Positions 42,681-52,235 are shown, counted from the stretch's first letter. The stretch: 64,000 bases of DNA from DASSSY01 sp035708205 (GCA_035708205.1 DASSSY010000008.1:310001-374000), one strand, 5' to 3'. Made by a program: numbers and translations. The notes: generated from the sequence alone by a model not told the origin.

Positions 42681-45600
42681 ATGTCAGCTAAATATCTTGA
42701 ATACAATAAGTTGGACATGCCTGCTATCGAGCAGGAATGGCTGGCTAAATGGGACGAAGGCCATTATTTTAAGAAAAGCATTCAACAAAGGAAAGGCCAT
42801 AAGCCTTTTGTATTTTTTGAAGGGCCGCCGAGCGCCAACGGTTTACCCGGTATTCATCATTTGATTTCCAGGACCTTAAAAGATTTAATTTGTCGTTATA
42901 AAACCATGCAGGGCTTCCAGGTTAACCGGAAAGCCGGTTGGGATACTCATGGTTTACCTGTAGAACTGGGAGTAGAGAAGGAATTAGGCATTACCAAAGT
43001 TGATATCGGCACAAAGATATCCGTTGAGGAATACAACCGGAAATGCCGTGAGGCGGTGATGCGCTATAAGGATCTATGGGATAAGCTGACCAGGCAAATG
43101 GGCTATTGGGTGGATTTAGACACGCCTTATGTCACTTTCGAAAATAAATATATTGAAACGCTCTGGTGGGCGCTCAAGGAATTGTTCAATAAAGGATTGC
43201 TGTATAAAAGTGTAAGCATTCAGCCTTATTCACCGGCTGCGGGGACCGGTTTGAGCTCTCATGAGCTGAATCAGCCCGGTACCTATCGTGACGTGAAAGA
43301 TACTACTTGTGTGGCCATGTTCAAGGTTTTAGCGGATGAAAAATCCAAAGCTTTGTTTGGTAATGCGCTGGGCAATACTTACTTTATCGCCTGGACCACG
43401 ACACCCTGGACATTACCATCTAATGCGGCGCTTACCGTAGGCCCGGATATTGATTATGTGCTGGTTCAAACCTTTAATCCCTATACCCGGGAGCCTGTTC
43501 ATATCGTCATGGCGAAGGCGCTGACCGGTTCTTATTTCAAGGCAGAAGGCCAAGCGCAGAACATGTCGGGCTGGCCCGCGGACAGCAAGATACTTCCCTG
43601 GAAAGTCGTTTCGGGATTTAAAGGAAAGGCGCTGGAAGGCTGTCGCTATGAGCAATTGATGCCGTTTGACAGCAACAGGGCGGAATTAAGCGGCGGCGAT
43701 CCGTTCCGCGTTATCCTGGGCGATTTTGTGACCACCGAGGACGGTACCGGTATCGTCCATACCGCACCTGCCTTTGGCGCAGATGACTTTAAGGTCGGTA
43801 AAGCCAATGATATCGGCATTTTTATCCTTGTGGACAAACAGGGAAAATTTGTAGAAGGTACCGGGGAATATGCCGGCAGATATGTTAAGGATTATCGCGA
43901 CGAGCCGGGTTATAAAGACGTCAATCTGGATATCGCCTTGGCTTTGAAGCAATCCGGCAGAGTTTTTAAGGTAGAAAAATACGAGCACAGCTATCCGCAC
44001 TGCTGGCGTACCGACAAGCCTGTTATTTATTATCCTTTAGATGCCTGGTTTATCAAAACCACCGCTTTGAAGGAGCAAATGGTGGCGCTGAACAAGACCA
44101 TCAACTGGAAGCCCAAAGCTACCGGCGAAGGCCGTTTTGGGAACTGGCTGGAAAATATGGTGGACTGGAACCTGAGCCGTAGTCGTTTTTGGGGAACCCC
44201 GTTGCCCGTATGGGCAACGGAAGACGGCGCTGAATTAAAATGTATCGGTTCTGTCGCGGAACTGACCAATGAATATAAAAAGGCCTGTGCAGCCGGTTAC
44301 AATAAGGATAATGGTTTCAGCGTTGAAAATGCAAGCCTGGTTATTGACCTGCATAAGCCTTATGTGGATAGGATCATTTTGGTTTCCGAATCAGGGAAGC
44401 CCATGCGCCGGGAACCCGATTTGGTGGATGTCTGGTTTGACAGCGGCGCTATGCCGTATGCGCAATGGCATTTTCCTTTTGAGAACAAAGAAACTTTCGC
44501 TGAAAATTATCCCGCTGACTTCATTGCCGAAGGCGTGGATCAGACAAGGGGCTGGTTTTATACCCTGCATGCTTTAGGTGTTTTGCTGAAAGATTCGGTT
44601 CACCGGGAGCTGGAGGCGGCCGGATTGCCGGCTTCCGATGAGCGATATCCCGGTCTCGCTTACAGGACCGTTATTTCCAACGGATTGGTCTTGGACAAGA
44701 ACGGTAATAAAATGAGCAAACGTATCGGCAATGTGGTCGATCCCTTTAAGACCCTGGAAAAATACAGTGCAGATGCTACCCGTTGGTACCTGATCACGAA
44801 CGCAGCCCCCTGGGAAAGCCTTCGTTTCGATGAAAACGGCATTGCCGAAGTGCAGCGCAAATTCTTTGGTACCGTTTATAACACTTACCAGTTTTTCGCG
44901 CTCTATGCCAATGTTGACCGGTTTAGCTTCCGGGAAGAGATGGTTCCCCTTGCTGAAAGGCCGGAGATGGATCGCTGGATCCTTTCGGCTTTGAACACTT
45001 TAATAAAACAGGTGACTACCGATCTGGACAATTTTGAGCCTACCCAGGCCGGTCGGGCCATCGAGCAATTCGTGGATGAGCAGTTGAGCAACTGGTATGT
45101 TCGTCTTTGCAGGCGCCGTTTCTGGAAAGGTGATTACGAACAGGACAAGATCTCGGCTTATCAAACCTTATATCAGTGCCTGGAAACCCTGTCTCTGCTG
45201 ATCGCGCCCGTTTCACCTTTCTTTGCCGATTGGCTGTATAACAACCTGAATGCCGTAACCCAAAAAGGGCTTCATTCTTCCGTACACCTTGCGGATTATC
45301 CTAAAGCCGATGGATCACTGATCGATAAAGACCTGGAAGAAAGAATGCAACTGGCGCAAACTGTTTCTTCTTTAGTTTTATCTTTAAGAAAAAAGGAAAA
45401 AATAAAGGTTCGCCAGCCTTTACAGCGTATCTTAATGCCGGTGCTGGACGAGCATTTGAAGGCCCAGATCGAAAAAGTCCAGGATATTATCCTGTCAGAA
45501 GTCAATGTCAAGGAATTACGCTTGCTGACGGACGCTGATTCATTCATCAGCAAGAAAGTAAAGCCCGATTTCAAGAAATTAGGCAAACGCGCCGGTAGCC

Positions 45601-46076
45601 GGATGAAAGAACTGACGGCCGAGATCGACGCATTGGGTCCGCAGCAGATCCAACGATTGGAATCAGGCCAGGCTATTTCCGTTGATCTGCCGGGTGAAAG
45701 TTTTAATATTAACCCGGATGAAGTGACGATTATCGCTACTGATATCCCGGGATGGTCCGTTGCCGGGAAAGATAGCCTGACAGTGGCTTTGGATATCCAG
45801 CTGACTAGCGAGCTTGTGGAAGAGGGCAGCGCGCGAGAATTGATTAACCGTATTCAAAAATTAAGAAAAGACCAGGGATTTGATCTTACCGACCGCATTC
45901 TTGTTCATATTCGTAATGGAGAAGCTTTAAAAGATACCATTATGAATTACAATGAATATATCCGGTCGGAAATTCTTGCAGATACTATAGACATGGTATC
46001 CGCTAATAATCATGAAGGGGTAGAAGTTGAAGTGAACGATTCAAAAATCAATGTATTTATTTCTAAAAAAGTCTAG
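42681..46076 (+). CDS. ileS: Isoleucyl-tRNA synthetase
   Basis: I start at ATG 42681 (MSAKYLEYNKLD); a TTG three codons earlier is in frame. The 1131-residue protein is the long form found in Bacteroidota. The class I catalytic signatures are a GIHH variant of HIGH (EGPPSANGLPGIHH) and KMSKR (DKNGNKMSKRIGN). The editing domain is present (TTPWTLPSNAALTVGP and DGTGIVHTAPAFGADDF), as is the C-terminal anticodon-binding helical domain. It charges tRNA-Ile. No T-box element is seen. The next gene, a DksA-like fusion, begins three bases after the stop, so both are co-transcribed. Confidence 0.97.
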   Translation: MSAKYLEYNKLDMPAIEQEWLAKWDEGHYFKKSIQQRKGHKPFVFFEGPPSANGLPGIHHLISRTLKDLICRYKTMQGFQVNRKAGWDTHGLPVELGVEKELGITKVDIGTKISVEEYNRKCREAVMRYKDLWDKLTRQMGYWVDLDTPYVTFENKYIETLWWALKELFNKGLLYKSVSIQPYSPAAGTGLSSHELNQPGTYRDVKDTTCVAMFKVLADEKSKALFGNALGNTYFIAWTTTPWTLPSNAALTVGPDIDYVLVQTFNPYTREPVHIVMAKALTGSYFKAEGQAQNMSGWPADSKILPWKVVSGFKGKALEGCRYEQLMPFDSNRAELSGGDPFRVILGDFVTTEDGTGIVHTAPAFGADDFKVGKANDIGIFILVDKQGKFVEGTGEYAGRYVKDYRDEPGYKDVNLDIALALKQSGRVFKVEKYEHSYPHCWRTDKPVIYYPLDAWFIKTTALKEQMVALNKTINWKPKATGEGRFGNWLENMVDWNLSRSRFWGTPLPVWATEDGAELKCIGSVAELTNEYKKACAAGYNKDNGFSVENASLVIDLHKPYVDRIILVSESGKPMRREPDLVDVWFDSGAMPYAQWHFPFENKETFAENYPADFIAEGVDQTRGWFYTLHALGVLLKDSVHRELEAAGLPASDERYPGLAYRTVISNGLVLDKNGNKMSKRIGNVVDPFKTLEKYSADATRWYLITNAAPWESLRFDENGIAEVQRKFFGTVYNTYQFFALYANVDRFSFREEMVPLAERPEMDRWILSALNTLIKQVTTDLDNFEPTQAGRAIEQFVDEQLSNWYVRLCRRRFWKGDYEQDKISAYQTLYQCLETLSLLIAPVSPFFADWLYNNLNAVTQKGLHSSVHLADYPKADGSLIDKDLEERMQLAQTVSSLVLSLRKKEKIKVRQPLQRILMPVLDEHLKAQIEKVQDIILSEVNVKELRLLTDADSFISKKVKPDFKKLGKRAGSRMKELTAEIDALGPQQIQRLESGQAISVDLPGESFNINPDEVTIIATDIPGWSVAGKDSLTVALDIQLTSELVEEGSARELINRIQKLRKDQGFDLTDRILVHIRNGEALKDTIMNYNEYIRSEILADTIDMVSANNHEGVEVEVNDSKINVFISKKV

Positions 46077-46079
46077 GTT

Positions 46080-47267
46080 ATGGCCACAACTAAAAAAACA
46101 GCGAAGAAAGCAGCCAAAAAGACCGCTACACCACCCAAAAAAGTGGTAGCAAAAACAAAGAAAGCCGCTGACCAACCTAAAAAGAAAGCCGCAGCGGCAA
46201 AGAAGGCTGCTCCGGCTGCGACTAAGAAAGCGGTAGCAACCAAAAAAGCGGCCGCCAAAGCAACAACAGTAAAGAAAGCCGTACCGGCAGCAGCTTCTAA
46301 AACCAAAAAGGCCGCTGTTGTCAAAAAAGCCGCTGTAAAGAAAGTTGTAGCTGCAAAGAAACCCGCAACAACAACAAAGAAAGCGGTGCCCTCAGCTTCA
46401 AAAGCTAAAAAAGCTGTTGTAAAAAAGGCTGCGCCTGCTAAAAAATCCGTAGCAATTTCAAAAGCAAAGAAAGCAGTTGTTGCCCCTAAAAAAGCGGCAG
46501 CTGTCCCTAAAAAGACGGCAGCTGCCCCTAAAAAGGCTGAAAAGAAAGCGGTGGTAAAAAAAGCAGTTCCGGCACCGGTTAAAAAGGCAACAGCACCAAA
46601 GAAGATCGCTCAGCAACATGAAAAAGAAACAACAAAAGTGACAAAAGAAATAAAAATAGGCTCCTCAAAATCAATGCCGGCAGCGGAAGAAAGAAAATCT
46701 TCAAGTTCTGCTGCAGGCGGTCGTTTAAGTCGCCGTAAACCCAAAGAAACGGAAACGACTCCGGTTATTGCCCGTAGAATTTCCGGCGCCCCCTTTTCCA
46801 AAAAGAAAAAGGAGAGCGAGCATGACCTGGTCATGGAAGAGTTTAAACCCGAGACCAAAAGTATTTTAGACGGTGTAAATGAAAATTCCGGTCCCGTTTA
46901 CCGTTACAGTGATGAAGATCTGAATGAGTTTAAAGAGTTGATCTTAAAAAGATTGGAAAATGCACGTAAAGAATTGGTTTATCTTCAGGGCCTGATTACA
47001 CGTAAAGACGAAGCCGGCACCGAAGATACCGATAATCGTTTTAATCACATGGAAGACGGTAGCGGCGCTATGGAAAGAGAACAATTATCCCAGCTTGCCG
47101 GCCGTCAGATCCAGTTTATCAGCCATCTCGAAAATGCTTTGGTGCGTATTGAGAACAAGACTTACGGAATTTGCCGGGTTACAGGAAAATTAATTGATAA
47201 GGCACGTCTTCGTGCCGTACCTCATGCTACTTTGAGCATCGAAGCCAAAATGAGTATGAAAAAATAG
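46080..47267 (+). CDS. Histone-H1-like Lys/Ala-rich tail fused to a DksA/TraR-like domain
   Basis: This 395-residue protein has two parts. Residues 1 to about 185 are almost only Lys, Ala, Pro, Val and Thr, with repeated KKAA/KKAV units like the tail of eukaryotic histone H1 or bacterial AlgP/Hc1, so it should bind DNA or RNA through charge. After a Ser-rich linker, residues about 275-395 form a DksA/TraR domain: the acidic-tipped coiled coil (LKRLENARKELVYLQGLI to QFISHLENALVRIENKTYG) and the zinc-finger region. Only one of the four finger cysteines remains (GICRVTGK, ATLSIEAK), so zinc binding is probably lost. DksA proteins bind RNA polymerase in its secondary channel. It follows ileS by three bases. 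Confidence 0.88.
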   Translation: MATTKKTAKKAAKKTATPPKKVVAKTKKAADQPKKKAAAAKKAAPAATKKAVATKKAAAKATTVKKAVPAAASKTKKAAVVKKAAVKKVVAAKKPATTTKKAVPSASKAKKAVVKKAAPAKKSVAISKAKKAVVAPKKAAAVPKKTAAAPKKAEKKAVVKKAVPAPVKKATAPKKIAQQHEKETTKVTKEIKIGSSKSMPAAEERKSSSSAAGGRLSRRKPKETETTPVIARRISGAPFSKKKKESEHDLVMEEFKPETKSILDGVNENSGPVYRYSDEDLNEFKELILKRLENARKELVYLQGLITRKDEAGTEDTDNRFNHMEDGSGAMEREQLSQLAGRQIQFISHLENALVRIENKTYGICRVTGKLIDKARLRAVPHATLSIEAKMSMKK

Positions 47268-47324
47268 GCATAATAGACTGACGCTTATTTTTTTAAAATC
47301 TGGATAAGAAAACAGGTATAGAAA

Positions 47325-47363
47325 GGTCTCCGGCATCAAAGATACGCCGGGGACTTTTGTTTT
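47325..47363 (+). terminator. Intrinsic terminator of the ileS-DksA-like operon
   Basis: GTCTCCGGC and GCCGGGGAC form a 9-bp stem (one T-G pair) with an 11-base loop, followed by TTTTGTTTTG. It closes the ileS operon 58 bases after the stop codon. Confidence 0.75.
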
Positions 47364-47736
47364 GATCATCCTATACTGGTCAAACCTCTTTTGATTTTAT
47401 CCTGGCCTCTAATACCATTCAGGTATTTAGCATAGTTACGATTTACCATTTTCCTGTAGTTGCGTGCCCGCCACAAAACCAAGTGGTAGTTTCTCACCCT
47501 GGTCGTGCTGACTTTCGACGACTGTAAAAAAACTATGCGATTTTTCATTTATGCAGGCTGATGCCTATTGCCTATATGAACATCACCTCAGGATATGGAT
47601 GCTATGATTGAGCTGCGGATAAATACTTTGGGATTTAGGAAGCTCATATAAGGCAGAACTGGGAACTGTCAAAGCTTTGGAGATGTCTTTTCATCACCTT
47701 GTGTTGCTTGATAAAAGTTTAAAGCCATAATTTTCG
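47364..47736. other. Intergenic stretch with no supported gene
   Basis: Between the ileS-operon terminator and the def promoter I see no RNA gene, repeat or recognisable protein. A 60-codon minus-strand frame (47548 to 47366) encodes a very basic peptide (rich in Arg, Lys and Tyr) that I do not recognise; it may be chance. In many Bacteroidota the lipoprotein signal peptidase gene lspA would stand here, but it is absent. Confidence 0.4.
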
Positions 47737-47744
47737 TAATTTTG
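47737..47744 (+). promoter_or_regulatory. -7 promoter box of def-mazG-prfC
   Basis: TAATTTTG matches TAnnTTTG, 34 bases before the def ATG at 47779. A TTG (47708-47710) lies 26 bases upstream, slightly beyond usual spacing. Confidence 0.5.
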
Positions 47745-47778
47745 CAGGCTTATTCTGAAACAGAACTTAATTTAAATA

Positions 47779-48357
47779 ATGATTTTACCAATTGTTGCTT
47801 ACGGGCATCCGGTCTTAAGGAAAGAATGCCATGATATTGCCGCTGATTATCCCGAATTAAAGAAATTGATTGAAGATATGTGGGAAACCATGTACAGCAG
47901 TAACGGCGTGGGCATTGCGGCACCGCAGGTCAACCAGGATATTCGCTTATTCGTGGTGGATACGGAACAGATTGTGGCGAATTTTGATGAGGAAGATAAA
48001 AGACTTTACCCGAACGAGAAGCCGGTAAAAAAAGTGTTTATCAATGCCCATCGCTTAGAAACGACCGGCCAGGAATGGGCTTATAATGAAGGCTGCCTGA
48101 GCATTCCTAAGATCCGGGAAGACGTGATGCGGCCGGAAACCATTCGTCTTCGGTATATGGATGAAAATTTTGAAGAGCATGAAGATATCTTTGACGGCGT
48201 TACGGCAAGGGTCATCATGCACGAATATGACCATATCGACGGCAAGTTGTTCATTGATTATCTGCCGGCAATCAAAAAAAGGCTGATCAAGAAAAAGCTT
48301 GCTGACATCAGCAAAGGAAAAGTGCAGGTAGACTACCGTATGCTGTTGCCGAAATAA
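47779..48357 (+). CDS. def: Peptide deformylase
   Basis: The 192-residue protein removes the formyl group from nascent N-terminal methionine. All three metalloenzyme motifs are present: SNGVGIAAPQV (GxGxAAxQ), NEGCLSIP (EGCLS, with the metal-ligand Cys) and VIMHEYDHIDGKLF (HExDH, with two His ligands and the catalytic Glu). The longer loop between motifs 1 and 2 is typical of type 2/3-like forms in Bacteroidota. It begins the probable def-mazG-prfC transcript, with the next gene 58 bases on. Confidence 0.96.
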   Translation: MILPIVAYGHPVLRKECHDIAADYPELKKLIEDMWETMYSSNGVGIAAPQVNQDIRLFVVDTEQIVANFDEEDKRLYPNEKPVKKVFINAHRLETTGQEWAYNEGCLSIPKIREDVMRPETIRLRYMDENFEEHEDIFDGVTARVIMHEYDHIDGKLFIDYLPAIKKRLIKKKLADISKGKVQVDYRMLLPK

Positions 48358-48415
48358 ACTGTTGAACAGCCTTATGTTTTTTCTTCATTTTCACTGATAC
48401 AATTTCTTTCTTACC

Positions 48416-49189
48416 ATGTCTTATACCAATTCTCTGGACAGGCTTTTAAATATTCTGGATGAGCTCAGGGAAAAATGCCCCTGGGATAAAAAACAAACCT
48501 TAGCGAGCCTGCGCATCCAGACCATTGAAGAGCTGTATGAGCTGACGGACGCCATTACAGCGGAAGATTGGGAGAACATGAAAGAGGAGCTGGGCGATTT
48601 ATTGTTGCATATCGCTTTTTACAGTAAAATAGCCGAGGAGCAGGGCCGGTTCAACTTATTCGATGTCATGGAAGCTTTGTGCCATAAATTAGTAGCCCGC
48701 CATCCTCATATTTATGAACACGTTTCGGTAAAAGACGAGGCGGAGGTCAAGAAGAACTGGGAAAAATTAAAATTGAAAGAAGGTAAATCGTCCGTTTTGG
48801 CAGGCGTGCCCAAATCATTGCCGGCATTGGTTAAAAGCATTCGCCTGCAGGAAAAGGCGGCCCAGGTGGGCTTTGAATGGGAACACCAGGTGGAAGTTGC
48901 CGATAAGGTCGAAGAGGAATGGCAGGAATTGCGTGAAGCCATTGACAGCAATAAAAAAGAAGATATTGAAGCGGAGTTTGGCGATCTATTGTTTTCATTG
49001 ATGAACTATGCCCGTTATCTGAATGTCGACCCGGAAAATGCCCTGGAAAGGACCAACCGGAAATTCCGGTTTCGTTTTCAGGAAATTGAAAAGGGCGCAT
49101 TGGCTGCAGGAAAAGACCTGAAGGACATGAGCCTTGAAGAAATGGACACCCTTTGGAATCAGGCCAAAGCAAAGGCGGCACAAAAATAA
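48416..49189 (+). CDS. mazG: Nucleoside triphosphate pyrophosphohydrolase MazG
   Basis: The 257-residue protein contains two tandem MazG helical domains: CPWDKKQTLASLRIQTIEELYELTDAI and the metal-binding EELGDLLLHIAFY pair in the first, and WQELREAI, DIEAEFGDLLFSLMNYARYLNVDPENAL in the second. It hydrolyses non-canonical or excess nucleoside triphosphates to monophosphates. Size and motif order fit the E. coli-type enzyme, which also modulates the stringent response in that organism. It lies 58 bases after def and 20 bases before prfC. Confidence 0.96.
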   Translation: MSYTNSLDRLLNILDELREKCPWDKKQTLASLRIQTIEELYELTDAITAEDWENMKEELGDLLLHIAFYSKIAEEQGRFNLFDVMEALCHKLVARHPHIYEHVSVKDEAEVKKNWEKLKLKEGKSSVLAGVPKSLPALVKSIRLQEKAAQVGFEWEHQVEVADKVEEEWQELREAIDSNKKEDIEAEFGDLLFSLMNYARYLNVDPENALERTNRKFRFRFQEIEKGALAAGKDLKDMSLEEMDTLWNQAKAKAAQK

Positions 49190-49209
49190 TTAACACCACA
49201 TTACTGTAC

Positions 49210-50793
49210 ATGGATTATTCTAAGGAAATCAATAAACGGAAGACATTTGCCATTATCTCACACCCCGATGCGGGGAAAACTACTTTGACCGAAAAATTTT
49301 TATTGTTTGGAGGGGCTATCCAGGTTGCAGGGGCCGTTAAAAGCAATAAGATAAAAAAAGGCGCGACCTCGGATTTTATGGAAATTGAACGGCAGCGCGG
49401 CATTTCCGTAGCCACTTCCGTTTTATCTTTCGAGTATAAAGATACGCTCATCAATTTGCTGGACACGCCCGGCCATAAAGACTTTGCCGAGGATACCTAC
49501 CGGACGTTAACGGCCGTGGACAGCGTGATCCTGGTGATCGACAGCGTGAACGGGGTGGAAGAGCAAACGCGCAGGCTGATGGAAGTTTGCCGAATGAGGG
49601 ATACGCCGGTCATCGTGTTCGTCAATAAGATGGACCGTGATGGTAAGTTCCCTTTTGACCTGCTCGAAGAAATTGAAAAAGAATTAGATCTGCCGCTTCA
49701 TCCCATGACCTGGCCCATCAATATGGGTCGTGAATTTAAAGGGGTTTATAACCTGCACGACAAAAACCTTATTTTATTTTCCCCAAGCCAAAAAGTTACG
49801 GACGACAACAGTGTACATATCCAATCGCTGGACGATAATCTGCTCGTCGGAATGATCGGTGAAAAAGATGCGGCGCAATTGCGGGAAGACGCCGGTTTGC
49901 TGGAGGAGGTCTATGGCGAATTGCCTGTTGATGATTATTTGGACGGTAAGGTCGCACCCTTATTTTTTGGCTCTGCCGTGAATAATTTCGGGATAAAGGA
50001 ATTGCTGGACACCTTTATCAAGATCGCACCCAGGCCCAAAGGCCGGCACACCAGCGAAGGAGATGTTCGGCCCGATGACCATGATTTTAGTGGTTTTATT
50101 TTTAAGATTCATGCCAACCTGGATCCCCGGCACCGGGACCGGATCGCGTTTTTACGGGTATGCTCAGGCCGGTTTCAGCGCAATAAGAACTTTCATCATG
50201 TACGGCTGAACAAGAATCTCCGCTTTAGCAATCCTTACAGTTTTATGGCCCGTCAAAAAGAGGTAATTGAAGATGCTTATCCCGGCGATGTCGTGGGTTT
50301 GTATGACAGCGGCAATTTCAAAATCGGCGATACACTGACCGAAGGAGCGGATTTTAATTTCACGGGAATGCCCAGCTTTTCCCCGGAAATGTTTCGTGAA
50401 GTGGTGAATAAAGATCCCATGAAGACCAAGCAGCTGGAAAAAGGTGTTCGCCAGCTGACAGATGAAGGCGTGGCGCAATTATTTACACAGCATGGCGGCA
50501 TCCGGAAGATCATCGGTTGCGTAGGCGAATTACAGTTTGAGGTCATTCAATATCGTTTATTACATGAATATGGCGCTTCGGTTGATTTCGTGCCCCTCAA
50601 CTTTTATAAAGCCTGCTGGATTACCGGAGAAAAGAAAAAGATAGAAGATTTTATCCGTTTTAAGCAGGCCAATATTATGGAAGATAAGGACGGAGCTTTG
50701 GTTTACCTGGCCCAAAGCCAATGGTTTTTAAATACTGAAATAGAAAATAACCCGGATATTCAATTTCATTTTACTAATGAAATGCGTGGATAA
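49210..50793 (+). CDS. prfC: Peptide chain release factor 3
   Basis: I start at ATG 49210 (MDYSKEINKRKTFAIISHPDAG); the frame is open upstream inside mazG. The 527-residue GTPase has the G1 loop (SHPDAGKTTLTEK), the switch I region (IERQRGISVATSVLSF), G3 (LLDTPGHKDFAED) and G4 (FVNKMDRDGK), followed by the elongation-factor-like domain II and the RF3 C-terminal domain ending with NNPDIQFHFTNEMRG. It removes RF1/RF2 from the ribosome after termination. It is in one transcript with def and mazG and follows mazG by 20 bases. Confidence 0.96.
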   Translation: MDYSKEINKRKTFAIISHPDAGKTTLTEKFLLFGGAIQVAGAVKSNKIKKGATSDFMEIERQRGISVATSVLSFEYKDTLINLLDTPGHKDFAEDTYRTLTAVDSVILVIDSVNGVEEQTRRLMEVCRMRDTPVIVFVNKMDRDGKFPFDLLEEIEKELDLPLHPMTWPINMGREFKGVYNLHDKNLILFSPSQKVTDDNSVHIQSLDDNLLVGMIGEKDAAQLREDAGLLEEVYGELPVDDYLDGKVAPLFFGSAVNNFGIKELLDTFIKIAPRPKGRHTSEGDVRPDDHDFSGFIFKIHANLDPRHRDRIAFLRVCSGRFQRNKNFHHVRLNKNLRFSNPYSFMARQKEVIEDAYPGDVVGLYDSGNFKIGDTLTEGADFNFTGMPSFSPEMFREVVNKDPMKTKQLEKGVRQLTDEGVAQLFTQHGGIRKIIGCVGELQFEVIQYRLLHEYGASVDFVPLNFYKACWITGEKKKIEDFIRFKQANIMEDKDGALVYLAQSQWFLNTEIENNPDIQFHFTNEMRG

Positions 50794-50905
50794 GAAAAAA
50801 TGCAGTTTCGCGTCATGGGGAATGACCATTATTTCTTTTTCTTCAATATTCGTTTTGCTCCCTGATAATTAGCGGATATTGTGTTAATATTGCCAAGCTT
50901 AATAA

Positions 50906-51544
50906 ATGAATTATTCAGAAGCTATAATCAGTGGCCTTCTTCTAGGTTTGTTTATTGCCATTTCGGTAGGGCCGACTTTGTTCGCGGTTATCCGGTATAG
51001 CATGCATCACAGCTATAAGGCGGGATTGGCCTTCGTATTAGGTGTTTCCGTCAGTGATATTCTGTATGTCACGCTTGCTAATTTCGCTTCCAGCTGGCTG
51101 AATTTTTTAGAAGAGCATCAGAAAGTCGTGGCATACGCCGGTTCTGCATTATTTATTGGGATAGGTTTATTTGCTTTGCTCAAAAAATACAAGCCTAAAC
51201 GACCAAAGCGAAGTGCAGATATTCAAATCAGTACCAAAACTTATTTCAAGATATGGGGCAGCGGTTTCCTGATGAACGCGTTAAACCCCGCGGCCATAAT
51301 TTTATGGATCGGCGCGGCCATCAAAGTGGCTGACTATACTATCTGGCAACGGGTGGTGTTTTTTGGCATTTGCCTGGGCGTGGTCCTTTCCGGCGATATT
51401 TCTAAGGTCTTACTGGCCGATCGGATCCGGAACTGGCTGACCCTTCGCAAAATCATGTATCTCAACCGGGTTTCCGCCGTCTGCATCCTGGCTTTTGGCC
51501 TTATTTTACTGGCTAAAACTTATTTTGGTCTGAAATTCAGCTAA
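50906..51544 (+). CDS. LysE-family amino-acid/threonine-like exporter
   Basis: The 212-residue protein has six hydrophobic segments and the LysE/RhtB N-terminal signature (GLLLGLFIAISVGPTLFAVIRYSMHHSYKAGLAFVLGVSVSDILYV). A NALNPAAIILWIGA segment in the fourth part is also diagnostic. It should export an amino acid or related metabolite through the inner membrane; the substrate is unknown. It starts at ATG 50906 and is followed after 20 bases by a DUF445-like gene, so both may be one unit with purC and further genes. Confidence 0.92.
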   Translation: MNYSEAIISGLLLGLFIAISVGPTLFAVIRYSMHHSYKAGLAFVLGVSVSDILYVTLANFASSWLNFLEEHQKVVAYAGSALFIGIGLFALLKKYKPKRPKRSADIQISTKTYFKIWGSGFLMNALNPAAIILWIGAAIKVADYTIWQRVVFFGICLGVVLSGDISKVLLADRIRNWLTLRKIMYLNRVSAVCILAFGLILLAKTYFGLKFS

Positions 51545-51564
51545 TACGTTCTCGTTAATCATCA

Positions 51565-52182
51565 ATGGCTCATTTTCCAAATTCTGAAATGGTTATCGTT
51601 TATTCTTTTCCCGTTGTCGCGGCAATTCTCGGCTGGTTGTTTTTTGCCATTGCGGCTAAAGTGTTCTGGCGGTCCGGTGTAAAATCCCGGTTCTCTTTTC
51701 AGGGTATTCTCAAAAACAACTTGCCCAAGGTGGCCGGCAAGTTGGAGAACTATCTTTCGGAACAGCAGATCGCTGCAAAAGAAATCGGGAAACTGGCCTT
51801 TGCTGAAAGTACGATAAGCGCCCTGCGCCCGGCCGTTGAAAAAGAAGTAGCCGGTTTTGTGGATAACAAATTAGAGCAGCGCTGGCCGATGATCAGCATG
51901 TTTTTAAATGCCGAGGCCAAGGAGAAAATGAAAGACGGCCTGACCGAAGAACTGTTGAGATCTCTTCCGGGGGCTTTGCAACGAGCGGGGATGGCGCTGT
52001 CCGACCATTTGGAAGAGCGACATTTTATCGCCGAAAAATTAAATGAGCTTTCCGCCGAAAGCTGCCGGCAGGCGGTTTTTCCGGTAATTCATCCGGTCAT
52101 CAGGCGTTTGTCCGCATTGGGCGCTTTACTGGGTGGTATTATTGGTATGATCCTCACCGCCCTGGTGCTGTTTTTTTTCTGA
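51565..52182 (+). CDS. DUF445-like membrane protein
   Basis: The 205-residue protein has one hydrophobic segment at each end (FPVVAAILGWLFFAIAAKVFW and LSALGALLGGIIGMILTALVLFFF) with a helical, charged middle of about 130 residues. The N-terminal block resembles DUF445 proteins, which begin with a similar membrane motif, and the middle helices fit the family. No catalytic motif is visible and the function is not known. It is 20 bases after the LysE gene and 53 bases before purC. Confidence 0.7.
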   Translation: MAHFPNSEMVIVYSFPVVAAILGWLFFAIAAKVFWRSGVKSRFSFQGILKNNLPKVAGKLENYLSEQQIAAKEIGKLAFAESTISALRPAVEKEVAGFVDNKLEQRWPMISMFLNAEAKEKMKDGLTEELLRSLPGALQRAGMALSDHLEERHFIAEKLNELSAESCRQAVFPVIHPVIRRLSALGALLGGIIGMILTALVLFFF

Positions 52183-52235
52183 AATCATGGCATAATGTGT
52201 AATTTCGCAGCACCATTTTAAAAACTTTAAACAAT

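Noticed and set aside
46073..46324. Minus-strand frame rich in Ala and Phe opposite the Lys/Ala-rich tail gene
   Set aside because: It is the mirror of the AAG/GCC-rich codons on the plus strand; no start signal or family motif supports it.
46080..46620. Repetitive KKAA-coding stretch as a possible CRISPR or tandem-repeat array
   Set aside because: Repeats are irregular and code for a continuous low-complexity protein; there are no uniform spacers.
47366..47548. 60-codon basic minus-strand frame downstream of the ileS-operon terminator
   Set aside because: It has no known motif, no ribosome site and no promoter; the Arg/Lys/Tyr bias alone is not evidence.
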